The notes below the pieces were generated by a model. It saw nothing but the letters and a program-made list of their open reading frames with translations. It was not told the origin of the DNA and made no database searches. Position numbers and translations under genes: made by a program. DNA of 64,000 nucleotides from an uncultured Hydrogenophaga sp. (lineage in GTDB: Bacteria > Pseudomonadota > Gammaproteobacteria > Burkholderiales > Burkholderiaceae_C): the NCBI RefSeq assembly GCF_958439165.1, contig NZ_OY288115.1, positions 87,821 through 151,820 of the forward strand, given 5' to 3'. Shown here piece by piece: positions 7,974 to 16,343 of this stretch. Position 1 is the first letter of the stretch. The number at the start of each line of letters is the position of its first letter.

Positions 7974-9749
7974 ATGGAAATCTCCAAAGCCGAACTCGCT
8001 TCGGCGGCCGCCGCATCCGGCGCAGCCATCCCCGAACTCCGCGGTGCAGAAATCCTCGTCAAGGCCCTCCAGGCCGAGGGCGTGAAGTACGTCTGGGGCT
8101 ACCCCGGCGGTGCTGTGCTGCACATCTACGACGCGTTCTACAAGCAGGACACCATCCAGCACGTCCTGGTGCGCCATGAACAGGCCGCCGTGCACGCTGC
8201 CGACGGTTACGCCCGCGCCACCGGCGATGTCGGCGTGGCCCTGGTGACGTCCGGCCCCGGCGTGACCAATGCCATCACCGGCATTGCCACCGCCTACATG
8301 GACAGCATCCCCATGGTGATCGTCACCGGCCAGGTGCCCACGGCCGCCATCGGCCTGGACGCCTTCCAGGAATGCGACACCGTCGGCATCACCCGGCCCA
8401 TCGTCAAGCACAACTTCCTGGTGAAGGACGTGCGCCAGATGGCCGACATCATGAAGAAGGCGTTCCACATCGCCCGCAGCGGCCGTCCCGGCCCGGTGGT
8501 GGTGGACATCCCGAAGGACGTGTCGTTCAACAAGACGCCCTACGCCGGCTACCCCGAGACGGTGGAGATGCGCTCCTACAACCCGGTGCGCAAGGGCCAT
8601 GGCGGCCAGATCCGCAAGGCGCTGCAGCTGCTGCTCAATGCCAAGCGCCCCTACATCTACACCGGCGGCGGCGTGCTGCTGGGCGATGCCACCGGCGAGC
8701 TGCGCACCCTGGTCGACCTGCTGAACTACCCGGTCACCAACACGCTGATGGGTCTGGGCGCCTTCCCGGCCACCGACCGCCGTTTCCTGGGCATGCTGGG
8801 CATGCACGGCACGATCGAAGCCAACAACGCCATGCAGAACTGCGACGTGCTGCTGGCCGTGGGCGCGCGCTTCGACGACCGCGTCATCGGCAATCCCAAG
8901 CACTTTGCGCAGAACGAACGCAAGATCATCCACATCGACATCGACCCCTCCAGCATCTCCAAGCGGGTGAAGGTCGACGTGCCGATCGTGGGCGACGTGA
9001 AGGATGTGCTGGGCGAGCTGATCCACATGATCCGCGAGACCACGACCCGTGCCGACGAGAAGGCCATGGCCGACTGGTGGAAGACCATCGAAGGCTGGCG
9101 TTCGCGCGACTGCCTCAAGTACGACCGCGGCAACAAGGACGTCATCAAGCCGCAGTACGTGGTCGAGACGCTGTGGAACCTGACCAAGGATGTCGACACG
9201 TACGTCACGTCCGACGTCGGCCAGCACCAGATGTGGGCCGCGCAGTTCTACAAGTTCAACGAGCCGCGCCGCTGGATCAACTCCGGCGGTCTGGGCACCA
9301 TGGGCGTGGGCATTCCGTACGCCATGGGCATCAAGCTGGCCAAGCCGGACAGCGAGGTGTACTGCATCACCGGCGAGGGCTCGGTGCAGATGTGCATCCA
9401 GGAACTCTCCACCTGCCTGCAGTACAACACGCCCATCAAGGTCATCTCGCTGAACAACCGCTACCTGGGCATGGTGCGCCAGTGGCAGGAGATCGAGTAC
9501 TCCGGCCGCTACAGCCACAGCTACATGGATGCGCTGCCGAACTTCGTGAAGCTGGCCGAAGCCTACGGGCACGTGGGCATGCTGATCGAGCGTCCGCAGG
9601 ATGTGGAGCCCGCCCTGCGCGAGGCCCGCAAGCTGAAGGACCGCACCGTGTTCATGGACTTCCGCACCGACCCGTCGGAGAACGTGTTCCCGATGGTGCA
9701 GGCCGGCAAGGGCATCACCGAGATGCTGCTGGGTTCCGAAGACCTGTAA
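7974..9749 (+). CDS. ilvB: Acetolactate synthase large (catalytic) subunit
   Basis: ThDP-dependent enzyme that condenses pyruvate with pyruvate or 2-oxobutyrate, the first common step of valine, leucine and isoleucine synthesis. 591 residues from the ATG at 7974, which is preceded by GAAAGG at suitable spacing; the frame stays open upstream to 7824 but without a plausible start. Conserved parts include GYPGGAVLHIYDA, the catalytic-Glu region RHEQAAVHAADGYAR, SGPGVTNAITGIATAY, and the ThDP-binding GEGSVQMCIQELSTCLQYN with NNRYLGMVRQWQ. The small regulatory subunit gene follows after a 114-base gap containing a hairpin. Order ilvB-ilvN-ilvC is standard in the group. Confidence 0.97.
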   Translation: MEISKAELASAAAASGAAIPELRGAEILVKALQAEGVKYVWGYPGGAVLHIYDAFYKQDTIQHVLVRHEQAAVHAADGYARATGDVGVALVTSGPGVTNAITGIATAYMDSIPMVIVTGQVPTAAIGLDAFQECDTVGITRPIVKHNFLVKDVRQMADIMKKAFHIARSGRPGPVVVDIPKDVSFNKTPYAGYPETVEMRSYNPVRKGHGGQIRKALQLLLNAKRPYIYTGGGVLLGDATGELRTLVDLLNYPVTNTLMGLGAFPATDRRFLGMLGMHGTIEANNAMQNCDVLLAVGARFDDRVIGNPKHFAQNERKIIHIDIDPSSISKRVKVDVPIVGDVKDVLGELIHMIRETTTRADEKAMADWWKTIEGWRSRDCLKYDRGNKDVIKPQYVVETLWNLTKDVDTYVTSDVGQHQMWAAQFYKFNEPRRWINSGGLGTMGVGIPYAMGIKLAKPDSEVYCITGEGSVQMCIQELSTCLQYNTPIKVISLNNRYLGMVRQWQEIEYSGRYSHSYMDALPNFVKLAEAYGHVGMLIERPQDVEPALREARKLKDRTVFMDFRTDPSENVFPMVQAGKGITEMLLGSEDL

Positions 9750-9760
9750 CCACCCCTCGC

Positions 9761-9781
9761 GGGCCGGCTTTCTGCCGGCCC
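9761..9781 (+). terminator. GC-rich hairpin between ilvB and ilvN
   Basis: Perfect 8-base stem GGGCCGGC/GCCGGCCC (9761-9768 with 9774-9781) around the loop TTTCT, 11 bases after the ilvB stop. There is no T run after it, so it may stabilise the ilvB mRNA end or partly terminate rather than fully stop transcription. Confidence 0.55.
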
Positions 9782-9863
9782 ATTCCCTCAAGTCGAATCT
9801 ATTGCCCGCCAAGCCTGCGCATTACCGTGCGCGGGGGAGGGCGGCGAAAAGAGGAAGCTGCAC

Positions 9864-10355
9864 ATGAAGCACATCATTGCCGTTCTGCTCGAAAACGAGC
9901 CCGGCGCACTCTCCCGCGTGGTCGGCCTGTTCTCGGCCCGTGGCTACAACATCGAGTCGTTGACGGTGGCCCCCACCGAAGACCCCAGCCTCTCGCGCAT
10001 GACCATCCAGACCACCGGGTCGGACGACGTCATCGAGCAGATCACCAAGCACCTCAACCGCCTCATCGAGGTGGTCAAGGTGGTCGACCTCACCGAAGGT
10101 GCCTACACCGAGCGCGAGCTCATGATGGTGAAGGTGCGCGCGGTGGGCAAGGAACGCGAGGAGATGAAGCGCATGGCCGACATCTTCCGCGGCCGCATCA
10201 TCGACGTGACCGAGAAGAGCTACACCATCGAACTCACCGGCGACCAGAGCAAGAACGACGCCTTCCTGGAAGCCATCGACCGAACCGCCATCCTCGAGAC
10301 GGTCCGCACCGGTGCCAGCGGCATCGGCCGCGGTGAGAGAATCCTGCGCGTTTAA
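9864..10355 (+). CDS. ilvN: Acetolactate synthase small (regulatory) subunit
   Basis: Regulatory partner of IlvB; binds valine for feedback inhibition and activates the catalytic subunit. 163 residues with an N-terminal ACT domain (MKHIIAVLLENEPGALSRVV, GLFSARGYNIESLTV) and the C-terminal ALS_ss_C domain (ELMMVKVRAVGKEREEM, IDVTEKSYTIELTGD). The size matches the IlvH/IlvN type of proteobacteria. A GAGGAAG ribosome site lies before the ATG. It sits 21 bases before ilvC, so the two are cotranslated from one message. The call IlvN versus IlvH is naming only. Confidence 0.96.
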   Translation: MKHIIAVLLENEPGALSRVVGLFSARGYNIESLTVAPTEDPSLSRMTIQTTGSDDVIEQITKHLNRLIEVVKVVDLTEGAYTERELMMVKVRAVGKEREEMKRMADIFRGRIIDVTEKSYTIELTGDQSKNDAFLEAIDRTAILETVRTGASGIGRGERILRV

Positions 10356-10376
10356 TTTCATTCCAACGGAGCAACC

Positions 10377-11393
10377 ATGAAAGTTTTCTACGACAAGGAC
10401 TGCGACCTGAGCCTGATCAAGGGCAAGACGGTGGCCATCATCGGCTACGGCAGCCAGGGCCATGCACACGCGCAGAACCTCAACGACAGCGGCGTGAAGG
10501 TGGTGGTCGGCCTGCGCAAGGGCGGCGCCTCCTGGGACAAGGTCGGCAAGGCCGGCCTGAACGTCATGGAAGTCAACGATGCAGTCAAGGCCGCCGATGT
10601 GGTCATGATCCTGCTGCCCGACGAGCAGATCGCCGAGGTCTACAAGAACAACGTCGAGCCCAACATCAAGCAGGGCGCTTCGCTGGCCTTCGCCCACGGC
10701 TTCAACGTGCACTACAACCAGGTCGTGCCGCGTGCCGATCTGGACGTCTGGATGGTGGCGCCCAAGGCCCCCGGCCACACCGTGCGCAACACCTACACCC
10801 AGGGTGGCGGCGTGCCCCACCTGGTGGCGGTGCACCAGGACAAGTCCGGCAAGGCCCGTGACCTGGCCCTGAGCTATGCCATGGCCAACGGTGGCGGCAA
10901 GGCCGGCATCATCGAGACCAACTTCAAGGAAGAGACCGAGACCGACCTGTTCGGCGAGCAGGCCGTGCTGTGCGGTGGCGCCGTCGAACTGATCAAGATG
11001 GGTTACGAGACCCTGGTCGAAGCCGGCTATGCCCCGGAGATGGCCTACTTCGAGTGCCTGCACGAGCTCAAGCTGATCGTCGACCTGATCTATGAAGGCG
11101 GCATCGCCAACATGAACTACTCGATCTCCAACAACGCGGAGTACGGCGAGTACGTGACCGGCCCCGAGGTGATCAACGAGCAGTCGCGCGTGGCCATGCG
11201 CAACGCCCTCAAGCGCATCCAGAACGGCGACTACGCCAAGATGTTCATCCTGGAAGGCCGCACCGGCTATCCCAGCATGACGGCCCGCCGCCGCAACACC
11301 GCCGATCACCAGATCGAGGTGGTGGGTGCCCAGCTGCGCGCCATGATGCCCTGGATCGCGAAGAACAAGCTGGTCGACCAGACCCGCAACTGA
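10377..11393 (+). CDS. ilvC: Ketol-acid reductoisomerase (NADP+), class I
   Basis: Second common step of branched-chain amino acid synthesis: isomerises and reduces acetolactate to dihydroxyisovalerate. 338 residues, the short class I form. The Rossmann motif GYGSQGHAHAQNL is at residues 24-36, and the knotted C-terminal domain holds the metal ligands in KEETETDLFGEQAVLCGG and ECLHELKLIVDLIYEGG. SISNNAEYGEYVTGPEVI is the usual family segment, with Asn in place of the more common Val or Asp. ACGGAGC is a good ribosome site. An intrinsic terminator follows the stop codon. Confidence 0.97.
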   Translation: MKVFYDKDCDLSLIKGKTVAIIGYGSQGHAHAQNLNDSGVKVVVGLRKGGASWDKVGKAGLNVMEVNDAVKAADVVMILLPDEQIAEVYKNNVEPNIKQGASLAFAHGFNVHYNQVVPRADLDVWMVAPKAPGHTVRNTYTQGGGVPHLVAVHQDKSGKARDLALSYAMANGGGKAGIIETNFKEETETDLFGEQAVLCGGAVELIKMGYETLVEAGYAPEMAYFECLHELKLIVDLIYEGGIANMNYSISNNAEYGEYVTGPEVINEQSRVAMRNALKRIQNGDYAKMFILEGRTGYPSMTARRRNTADHQIEVVGAQLRAMMPWIAKNKLVDQTRN

Positions 11394-11413
11394 TCCGGCT
11401 TGCGTCGATCTTC

Positions 11414-11437
11414 AAAGGGCCACTCCGGTGGCCCTTT
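11414..11437 (+). terminator. Intrinsic terminator after ilvC
   Basis: Perfect 10-base stem AAAGGGCCAC/GTGGCCCTTT (11414-11423 with 11428-11437) with loop TCCG, followed by a weak T-rich stretch (TTTGTCGTT). It lies 21 bases after the ilvC stop and ends the ilvB-ilvN-ilvC transcript, separating it from pssA. Confidence 0.85.
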
Positions 11438-11506
11438 GTCGTTCCTGCGCCCCCGCTGCCGTACACTGCGCCTTCCGCGGCCGCACGGCCGCGCCACAAC
11501 CTTGCC

Positions 11507-12316
11507 ATGCACGACGGAACCGACACCCAGATCCCGACCCCGGTCGACGCGCCCAAGCGGGCGAAGGGCATCTACATGCTGCCCAACATGATCACACTGG
11601 CCGCGCTCTTCGGCGGCTTCTACGCCATCGTCATGGCCATGAACGACCGGTTCGACCTGGCCACCGTGGGCATCTTCGTGGCCATGGTGCTCGACAGCCT
11701 CGACGGCCGGGTGGCCCGGCTCACCAACACCCAGAGCGCGTTCGGCGAGCAGATGGACTCGCTTTCCGACATGGTGTCGTTCGGCGCTGCGCCTGCCCTG
11801 ATTGCTTATGAATGGGTGCTGCGCGACATCGGCCGCTGGGGCTGGATTGCGGCATTCGTTTACTGCGCCTGTGCAGCCTTGCGCCTGGCACGGTTCAACG
11901 TCAACACGGGCGTGGTGGACAAGCGTTACTTCCAGGGCCTGCCTTCCCCCGCGGCGGCCGCATTGGTGGCGGGCTTCATCTGGCTCATGACCGAGACCGA
12001 GGTGCCCCCGCAGGACGTGACCTGGTTCATGTTCGCCATCACGCTCTACACCGGGCTCACGATGGTCACCAATGTGCCGTTCTACAGCTTCAAGGACCTG
12101 AGCCTCAAGCGCAGCGTCCCGTTCGCGGCCATCGTGCTGGTTGCGCTGGGCATCGCGGTCATCAACATCCACCCGCCGACCGTGCTGTTCGGGCTCTTCG
12201 TCCTGTACGGCCTGTCCGGCTACGTGATCTATGTGTGGCGCAAGTCGAAGGGCCGTCCCACCAGTGTCATCAGCACGTCCACCGACGAGCCCGACGAGCG
12301 TGGTCTGCACGACTGA
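11507..12316 (+). CDS. pssA: CDP-diacylglycerol--serine O-phosphatidyltransferase
   Basis: Integral membrane enzyme that makes phosphatidylserine, the precursor of phosphatidylethanolamine, from CDP-diacylglycerol and serine. 269 residues, with about eight hydrophobic helices after a polar N-terminus (PTPVDAPKRAKGIYMLPNMI). The CDP-alcohol phosphotransferase motif DGxxAR(x)8Gx3Dx3D is visible starting at DGRVARLTNTQSAFGEQMD and continuing SLSD. The polar tail after the last helix is GRPTSVISTSTDEPDERGLHD-like and not conserved. The gene lies between ilvC and leuA, as is common in Burkholderiales. There is no biosynthetic link between them. Confidence 0.94.
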   Translation: MHDGTDTQIPTPVDAPKRAKGIYMLPNMITLAALFGGFYAIVMAMNDRFDLATVGIFVAMVLDSLDGRVARLTNTQSAFGEQMDSLSDMVSFGAAPALIAYEWVLRDIGRWGWIAAFVYCACAALRLARFNVNTGVVDKRYFQGLPSPAAAALVAGFIWLMTETEVPPQDVTWFMFAITLYTGLTMVTNVPFYSFKDLSLKRSVPFAAIVLVALGIAVINIHPPTVLFGLFVLYGLSGYVIYVWRKSKGRPTSVISTSTDEPDERGLHD

Positions 12317-12381
12317 GGCCCGATGGATCCGATTGCAAACCCCTATCGGTTCAGCAAATCCTTTGTGATACATTGAGCTTC

Positions 12382-12438
12382 ATGTTCCAAGTCGCCCTGC
12401 TGCTACCCCTGTCTGTCCACCACGGGCACGTCCGGTAG
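12382..12438 (+). CDS. leuL: Leucine-rich leader peptide of leuA
   Basis: An 18-codon open frame, MFQVALLLPLSVHHGHVR, with three consecutive leucine codons (CTG CTG CTA) and a fourth after a proline. It lies 110 bases before leuA and just upstream of a strong hairpin with a T-rich tail. Starvation for leucyl-tRNA would stall ribosomes on the Leu run and could favour readthrough of the terminator, the classic attenuation design. A possible extended -10 box (TGTGATACA) lies about 15 bases before the ATG. Too short for normal gene finding; the placement and codon content are the evidence. The paired histidines near the end are noted but unexplained. Confidence 0.72.
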   Translation: MFQVALLLPLSVHHGHVR

Positions 12439-12457
12439 CGCGCGAGCGAACATCCCC

Positions 12458-12493
12458 AACGGCCCGTATGCACCTGCAGCGGGCCGTTTGTTT
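12458..12493 (+). terminator. Attenuator hairpin in the leuA leader
   Basis: Nine-base stem AACGGCCCG/CGGGCCGTT (12458-12466 with 12480-12488), 13-base loop, then TTGTTTT. It begins 20 bases after the leader-peptide stop and lies before leuA, the position expected of a transcription attenuator responding to leucyl-tRNA charging. Confidence 0.75.
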
Positions 12494-12547
12494 TGGAACT
12501 GCAGGTTTTCGAGATCCTTGGCCAGAGTGCCTTAACGGAGCAATGCG

Positions 12548-14089
12548 ATGAGTGACCAGCTGATCATTTTTGACACCACCTTGCGCGACGGCGAGCAGTC
12601 GCCCGGCGCATCCATGACGCGCGACGAGAAGCTGCGCATTGCCCGCCAGCTGGAGCGCCTGAAGGTCGATGTGATCGAAGCCGGTTTCGCTGCCAGCTCC
12701 AACGGCGACTTCGAATCGGTCAAGGCGATTGCCGACGCCATCAAGGACTCCACGATCTGTTCGTTGGCGCGCGCCAACGACCGCGACATTTCCCGTGCTG
12801 CCGAAGCCCTGAAGGGCGCCAACCGCGCGCGCATCCACACCTTCATCGCCACCAGCGCGCTGCACATGGAGAAGAAGCTGCGCATGACGCCGGAGCAGGT
12901 GCTGGAGCAGGCCAGGCAGTCGGTGCGCTTTGCCCGCAACCTGTGCGAAGACATCGAGTTCAGTGCCGAGGACGGCTACCGTTCCGAGATGGATTTCCTG
13001 GCCCGCGTCGTGGAAGCGGTGATTGCCGAAGGTGCCACCACCATCAACATCCCCGATACGGTGGGCTACGCCATTCCGGAGCTGTATGGCAACTTCATCA
13101 GCACCCTGCGCGAGAAGGTGCCGAATTCCGATAAAGCGATCTGGTCGGTCCATTGCCACAACGACCTCGGCATGGCCGTGGCCAACTCGCTGGCCGGGGT
13201 GAAGATCGGTGGCGCCCGCCAGGTGGAGTGCACCATCAACGGGCTCGGCGAGCGTGCAGGCAACTGCTCTCTCGAAGAGATCGTCATGGCAGTGCGCACC
13301 CGCAAGGACTATTTCGGCCTGACGGTGGGCGTGGATGCGACGCAGATCGTCCCGGCCAGCCGCATGGTCAGCCAGACCACCGGTTTCGTGGTCCAGCCCA
13401 ACAAGGCGGTCGTGGGGGCCAATGCCTTCGCCCACGCCAGCGGCATCCACCAGGACGGCGTGCTCAAGGCCCGCGACACCTACGAGATCATGCGGGCGGA
13501 GGATGTGGGCTGGAGTGCCAACAAGATCGTGCTGGGCAAGCTCAGCGGCCGCAATGCCTTCAAGCAGCGCCTGCAGGAGCTCGGCATTGCGCTCGACTCC
13601 GAGACCGAAATCAACGCCGCTTTCGCCAAGTTCAAGGAACTGGCCGACCGCAAGGCCGAGATCTTCGACGAAGACATCCTGGCGTTGGTCAGCGACGACA
13701 GCGTGACCACGGAAAAAGAGCAGTACAGCCTGGTCTCGCTGGCCCAGCGCAGCGAGACGGGCGAGCGCCCGCATGCGAACGTGGTGTTCACCGTCGATGG
13801 ACGCGAGGTGCAGGCCGACTCTGACGGCAATGGCCCGGTGGATGCTTCGCTCAAGGCCATCGAGAAGAACGTCAAGAGCGGTGCCGAAATGGTGCTGTAT
13901 TCGGTCAATGCGATCACCAGCGGTTCCACCGAGAGCCAGGGCGAGGTCACGGTCCGGCTGCAGCACGGTGGCAGGGTGGTCAACGGCGTCGGCTCGGATC
14001 CCGACATCGTGGTGGCTTCCGCAAAAGCCTACCTGAGCGCACTCAACAAGCTGCACAGCAAGGCAGACCGGGTGGCAGCTCAAGGATAA
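12548..14089 (+). CDS. leuA: 2-isopropylmalate synthase
   Basis: First committed enzyme of leucine synthesis; condenses acetyl-CoA with 2-oxoisovalerate. 513 residues, the long bacterial form with an N-terminal TIM barrel and a C-terminal leucine-binding regulatory domain. DTTLRDGEQSPGASM near the N-terminus holds the metal-binding D14, and HCHNDLGMAVANSLAG and GLGERAGN are the second and third catalytic motifs. The C-terminal NGVGSDPDIVVASAKAYLSA is the usual end of the allosteric domain. ACGGAGC precedes the ATG. A leader peptide and attenuator lie upstream, and leucine feedback inhibition is expected from the intact C-terminal domain. Confidence 0.97.
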   Translation: MSDQLIIFDTTLRDGEQSPGASMTRDEKLRIARQLERLKVDVIEAGFAASSNGDFESVKAIADAIKDSTICSLARANDRDISRAAEALKGANRARIHTFIATSALHMEKKLRMTPEQVLEQARQSVRFARNLCEDIEFSAEDGYRSEMDFLARVVEAVIAEGATTINIPDTVGYAIPELYGNFISTLREKVPNSDKAIWSVHCHNDLGMAVANSLAGVKIGGARQVECTINGLGERAGNCSLEEIVMAVRTRKDYFGLTVGVDATQIVPASRMVSQTTGFVVQPNKAVVGANAFAHASGIHQDGVLKARDTYEIMRAEDVGWSANKIVLGKLSGRNAFKQRLQELGIALDSETEINAAFAKFKELADRKAEIFDEDILALVSDDSVTTEKEQYSLVSLAQRSETGERPHANVVFTVDGREVQADSDGNGPVDASLKAIEKNVKSGAEMVLYSVNAITSGSTESQGEVTVRLQHGGRVVNGVGSDPDIVVASAKAYLSALNKLHSKADRVAAQG

Positions 14090-14202
14090 AAATGTAATTG
14101 AATCAAGGACTTGGGCGGAAAATCGATTTGATCCTTTGAATAGATACCAAAAGTAGCATCTGTTCCATCGATCGGTGAAGACTACCGCTCAAGTTTTTGA
14201 TA

Positions 14203-14231
14203 TTGCTAGATTTTTTCCCTGTCTCTACAAT
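14203..14231 (+). promoter_or_regulatory. Sigma-70 type promoter of pbpG
   Basis: TTGCTA (14203-14208), 17-base spacer, TACAAT (14226-14231). The spacing is ideal and both boxes are one or two changes from consensus. It lies in an AT-rich 178-base gap, 36 bases before the pbpG ATG. Confidence 0.7.
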
Positions 14232-14267
14232 CCGCGCAGGTCGTAGTACAGAGGCAGGAGTCCGGGC

Positions 14268-15437
14268 ATGAACATTTCGGTCAGCAGATGGCGCCGCGCC
14301 ATCCCCTGGGTGGGCAGCGTGTTGGCAATATGCCTCGGGCTGACCGGCATGCTGCTGCCCTCTGCGCAGGCAGCGGAACCCCGATCTGCGGCCACCAAAA
14401 AGGCGCAGGTTCAGAAAAAGAAGCCGGCCGTCAAGAATGTGGCGCGCAAGCAGCCGTCGAAGAAGACGGCTGTCGCGCAGAAAAGCAGCGGCAAGCGCAA
14501 ATCTGCGGTCGTCGCATCCTCCCGCAAGTCCGGCACCAAGGTGCAGGCCCGGCGCGTCAGCGTGCAGGTGGGTGCCACGGCCGTCGCCCGTGACATGACG
14601 CCGGTCCGGCTGTCTGCTCCGGCGCGACTGTCGGTGGGTGAGCAGCTGGGACTTCGCGCCAAGGACGATCCGCTGGACCTGAATTCCAGCGTGGCCCTGG
14701 TGGTGGACCAGGACACCAACGAAGTGCTGTTCAGCAAGAACGACCACGCCATCCTGCCGATTGCTTCCCTGACCAAACTGATGACCGGCCTGATCGTGGC
14801 GGATGCCCATCTCGACATGAACGAGATGATCACCATCACCCAGGATGACGTGGACACCTACAAGGGCAGCCGGTCGCGACTGGCTGTCGGTACCCGCCTC
14901 ACCCGTGGCGAACTGATGCATCTCTCGCTGATGTCGAGCGAGAACCGGGCGGCTCACGCCCTGGGCCGCACCTACCCGGGCGGCATGACCGAATTCGTCC
15001 GGCTCATGAACCTGAAGGCCAGGGAGCTCGGCATGGCCGACACCCGTTATGTGGAGCCGACCGGCCTCTCCAGCGAGAACCGCTCCAGTGCCCGCGATCT
15101 GGCAACCCTGGTTTCAGTCGCCTACGAGCGGCCCATCCTGCGCGACCTGTCCACCTCGCCGGGCTACGAGGTCGATGTCGGTCAAAGGACGCTTCAGTTC
15201 AACAATTCGAACCGGCTGGTCAAGAACCCTCAATGGGACATCGGTTTGCAGAAAACCGGCTACATCTCGGAGGCGGGTCGCTGCCTGGTCATGCAGGCGC
15301 AAGTCGCCGGACGCAAGCTGATCATGGTGTTTCTGGACGCCACCGGCAAGCTGAGCCGGCTCGAGGACGCGGAGCGGGTACGCAAGTGGCTTGAGCTTCA
15401 GCCCACCCATCCCGTGGCTGTGCGGCCCCAGGGCTGA
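14268..15437 (+). CDS. pbpG: D-alanyl-D-alanine endopeptidase (PBP7 type)
   Basis: Periplasmic serine peptidase (family S11) that cuts peptidoglycan cross-links during growth or remodelling. 389 residues, longer than usual for PBP7 (about 310). A signal peptide ends near AQA at residues 34-36. The active-site motifs are SLTK (167-170), SEN (224-226) and KTG (329-331), all intact. Between the signal and the catalytic domain is an unusual stretch of about 55 residues very rich in Lys, Ala and Ser (for example KKAQVQKKKPAVKNVARK), resembling basic repeats that bind anionic polymers. A GCAGGAG ribosome site precedes the ATG. It is monocistronic and convergent with an IclR regulator gene. Confidence 0.92.
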   Translation: MNISVSRWRRAIPWVGSVLAICLGLTGMLLPSAQAAEPRSAATKKAQVQKKKPAVKNVARKQPSKKTAVAQKSSGKRKSAVVASSRKSGTKVQARRVSVQVGATAVARDMTPVRLSAPARLSVGEQLGLRAKDDPLDLNSSVALVVDQDTNEVLFSKNDHAILPIASLTKLMTGLIVADAHLDMNEMITITQDDVDTYKGSRSRLAVGTRLTRGELMHLSLMSSENRAAHALGRTYPGGMTEFVRLMNLKARELGMADTRYVEPTGLSSENRSSARDLATLVSVAYERPILRDLSTSPGYEVDVGQRTLQFNNSNRLVKNPQWDIGLQKTGYISEAGRCLVMQAQVAGRKLIMVFLDATGKLSRLEDAERVRKWLELQPTHPVAVRPQG

Positions 15438-15444
15438 TCCGGCA

Positions 15445-15460
15445 GGGCCTGCTGCGGCCC
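15445..15460. terminator. Short hairpin between convergent pbpG and IclR gene
   Basis: GGGCC-TGCTGC-GGCCC (15445-15460), in the 35-base gap between the two convergent stop codons. There is no T run; a weak bidirectional terminator is possible. Confidence 0.35.
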
Positions 15461-15472
15461 CCGGCGGTCGCG

Positions 15473-16270
15473 TCAGCGCGGCCTCAGCTGGTCGGGGTTC
15501 GGGCAGCCCAAGGCCGCTGAAATCTCGCTGGCGGTCGCCCTGAGTCGGGGCAGCCAGCTTTCGTCGATGCGGTCCGCCGGAGCAGAGATGGAAAGACCCG
15601 CGACCAGCCGGTGCTGGTCGTCATAGATGCCGGCTGCCATGCAGCGCACACCCAGTTCCAGTTCTTCGTTGTCGCGGGCGACCCCCAGCTGACGGCACTG
15701 GCTCAGCTCCCGTTCCAGTGCGGGCAACTGGGTCAGGCTGTTGCGGGTGTTGCCGGCCAGCCCGGTGCGTGTAGCGTACGAGCGCAGACGTTGGGGCTCT
15801 TCATCGGCCAGGAACAGTTTGCCCACCGAGGTGAGATGCAACGGCGCTCTGCCGCCGATGGCCCGAACCACCTGCATGCCGGAGCGTTCGCTGTAGGCCC
15901 GCTCGACATAAACAATCTCGTCTCCCTGCCGCACGCTGAGATTGACCGGCTGCTGGATCTGCTTGTGCAGTTCGCGCATGGGAGCCAGTGCGGCGTCGCG
16001 CACGCTTAGGCGGGCCTTGACCAGATTGCCCAGCTCCAGCAGGCGCATGCCCAGCCGGTAGCTGCCCGCTTCGGGCCGGTCGACGAAGCGGCCGATCGTG
16101 AGGTCGTTCAGGATGCGGTGGGCCGTGGAGGGATGCAGGCCCGTCTTTTCGCTGATTTCCTTCAGCGAGACCGGTTCTTCGCGGGAGGCCAGCACCTCCA
16201 GCAGGTTGAACATGCGTTCGATCACCTGCACGGTGGGTACTGCGGGTGCGGATTCAGTTCGTTTGTTCAT
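15473..16270 (-). CDS. IclR-family transcriptional regulator
   Basis: 265-residue DNA-binding regulator. An N-terminal winged helix (VQVIERMFNLLEVLASREEP, then VSLKEISEKTGLHPSTAHRI) is followed by the IclR effector-binding domain, with typical segments such as YVERAYSERSGMQVVRAIG, PLHLTSVGKLFLA and the C-terminal GLSISAPADRIDES. Members bind small organic acids and repress or activate catabolic genes; the target here is not evident because the neighbours are protein-turnover and cell-wall genes. An inverted repeat (16287-16314) upstream of the start is a candidate autoregulatory site. It is convergent with pbpG and leftward like bpt. Confidence 0.9.
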   Translation of the reverse strand: MNKRTESAPAVPTVQVIERMFNLLEVLASREEPVSLKEISEKTGLHPSTAHRILNDLTIGRFVDRPEAGSYRLGMRLLELGNLVKARLSVRDAALAPMRELHKQIQQPVNLSVRQGDEIVYVERAYSERSGMQVVRAIGGRAPLHLTSVGKLFLADEEPQRLRSYATRTGLAGNTRNSLTQLPALERELSQCRQLGVARDNEELELGVRCMAAGIYDDQHRLVAGLSISAPADRIDESWLPRLRATASEISAALGCPNPDQLRPR

Positions 16271-16286
16271 GGCTTGAAGGCCTGAT

Positions 16287-16314
16287 CTTACGAGATGAAA
16301 TGCGCTCCCGTAAG
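16287..16314. promoter_or_regulatory. Inverted repeat upstream of the IclR gene
   Basis: CTTACG (16287-16292) and CGTAAG (16309-16314), spaced by 16 bases, with additional partial symmetry inside (CGAG and CTCCCG). It lies 17 bases upstream of the IclR gene start, in the gap after bpt. Typical of an operator bound by a dimeric regulator, probably the IclR protein itself. Confidence 0.45.
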
Positions 16315-16343
16315 TCGGGTCTGCTGCAGGCGCAGGCCCGCAA

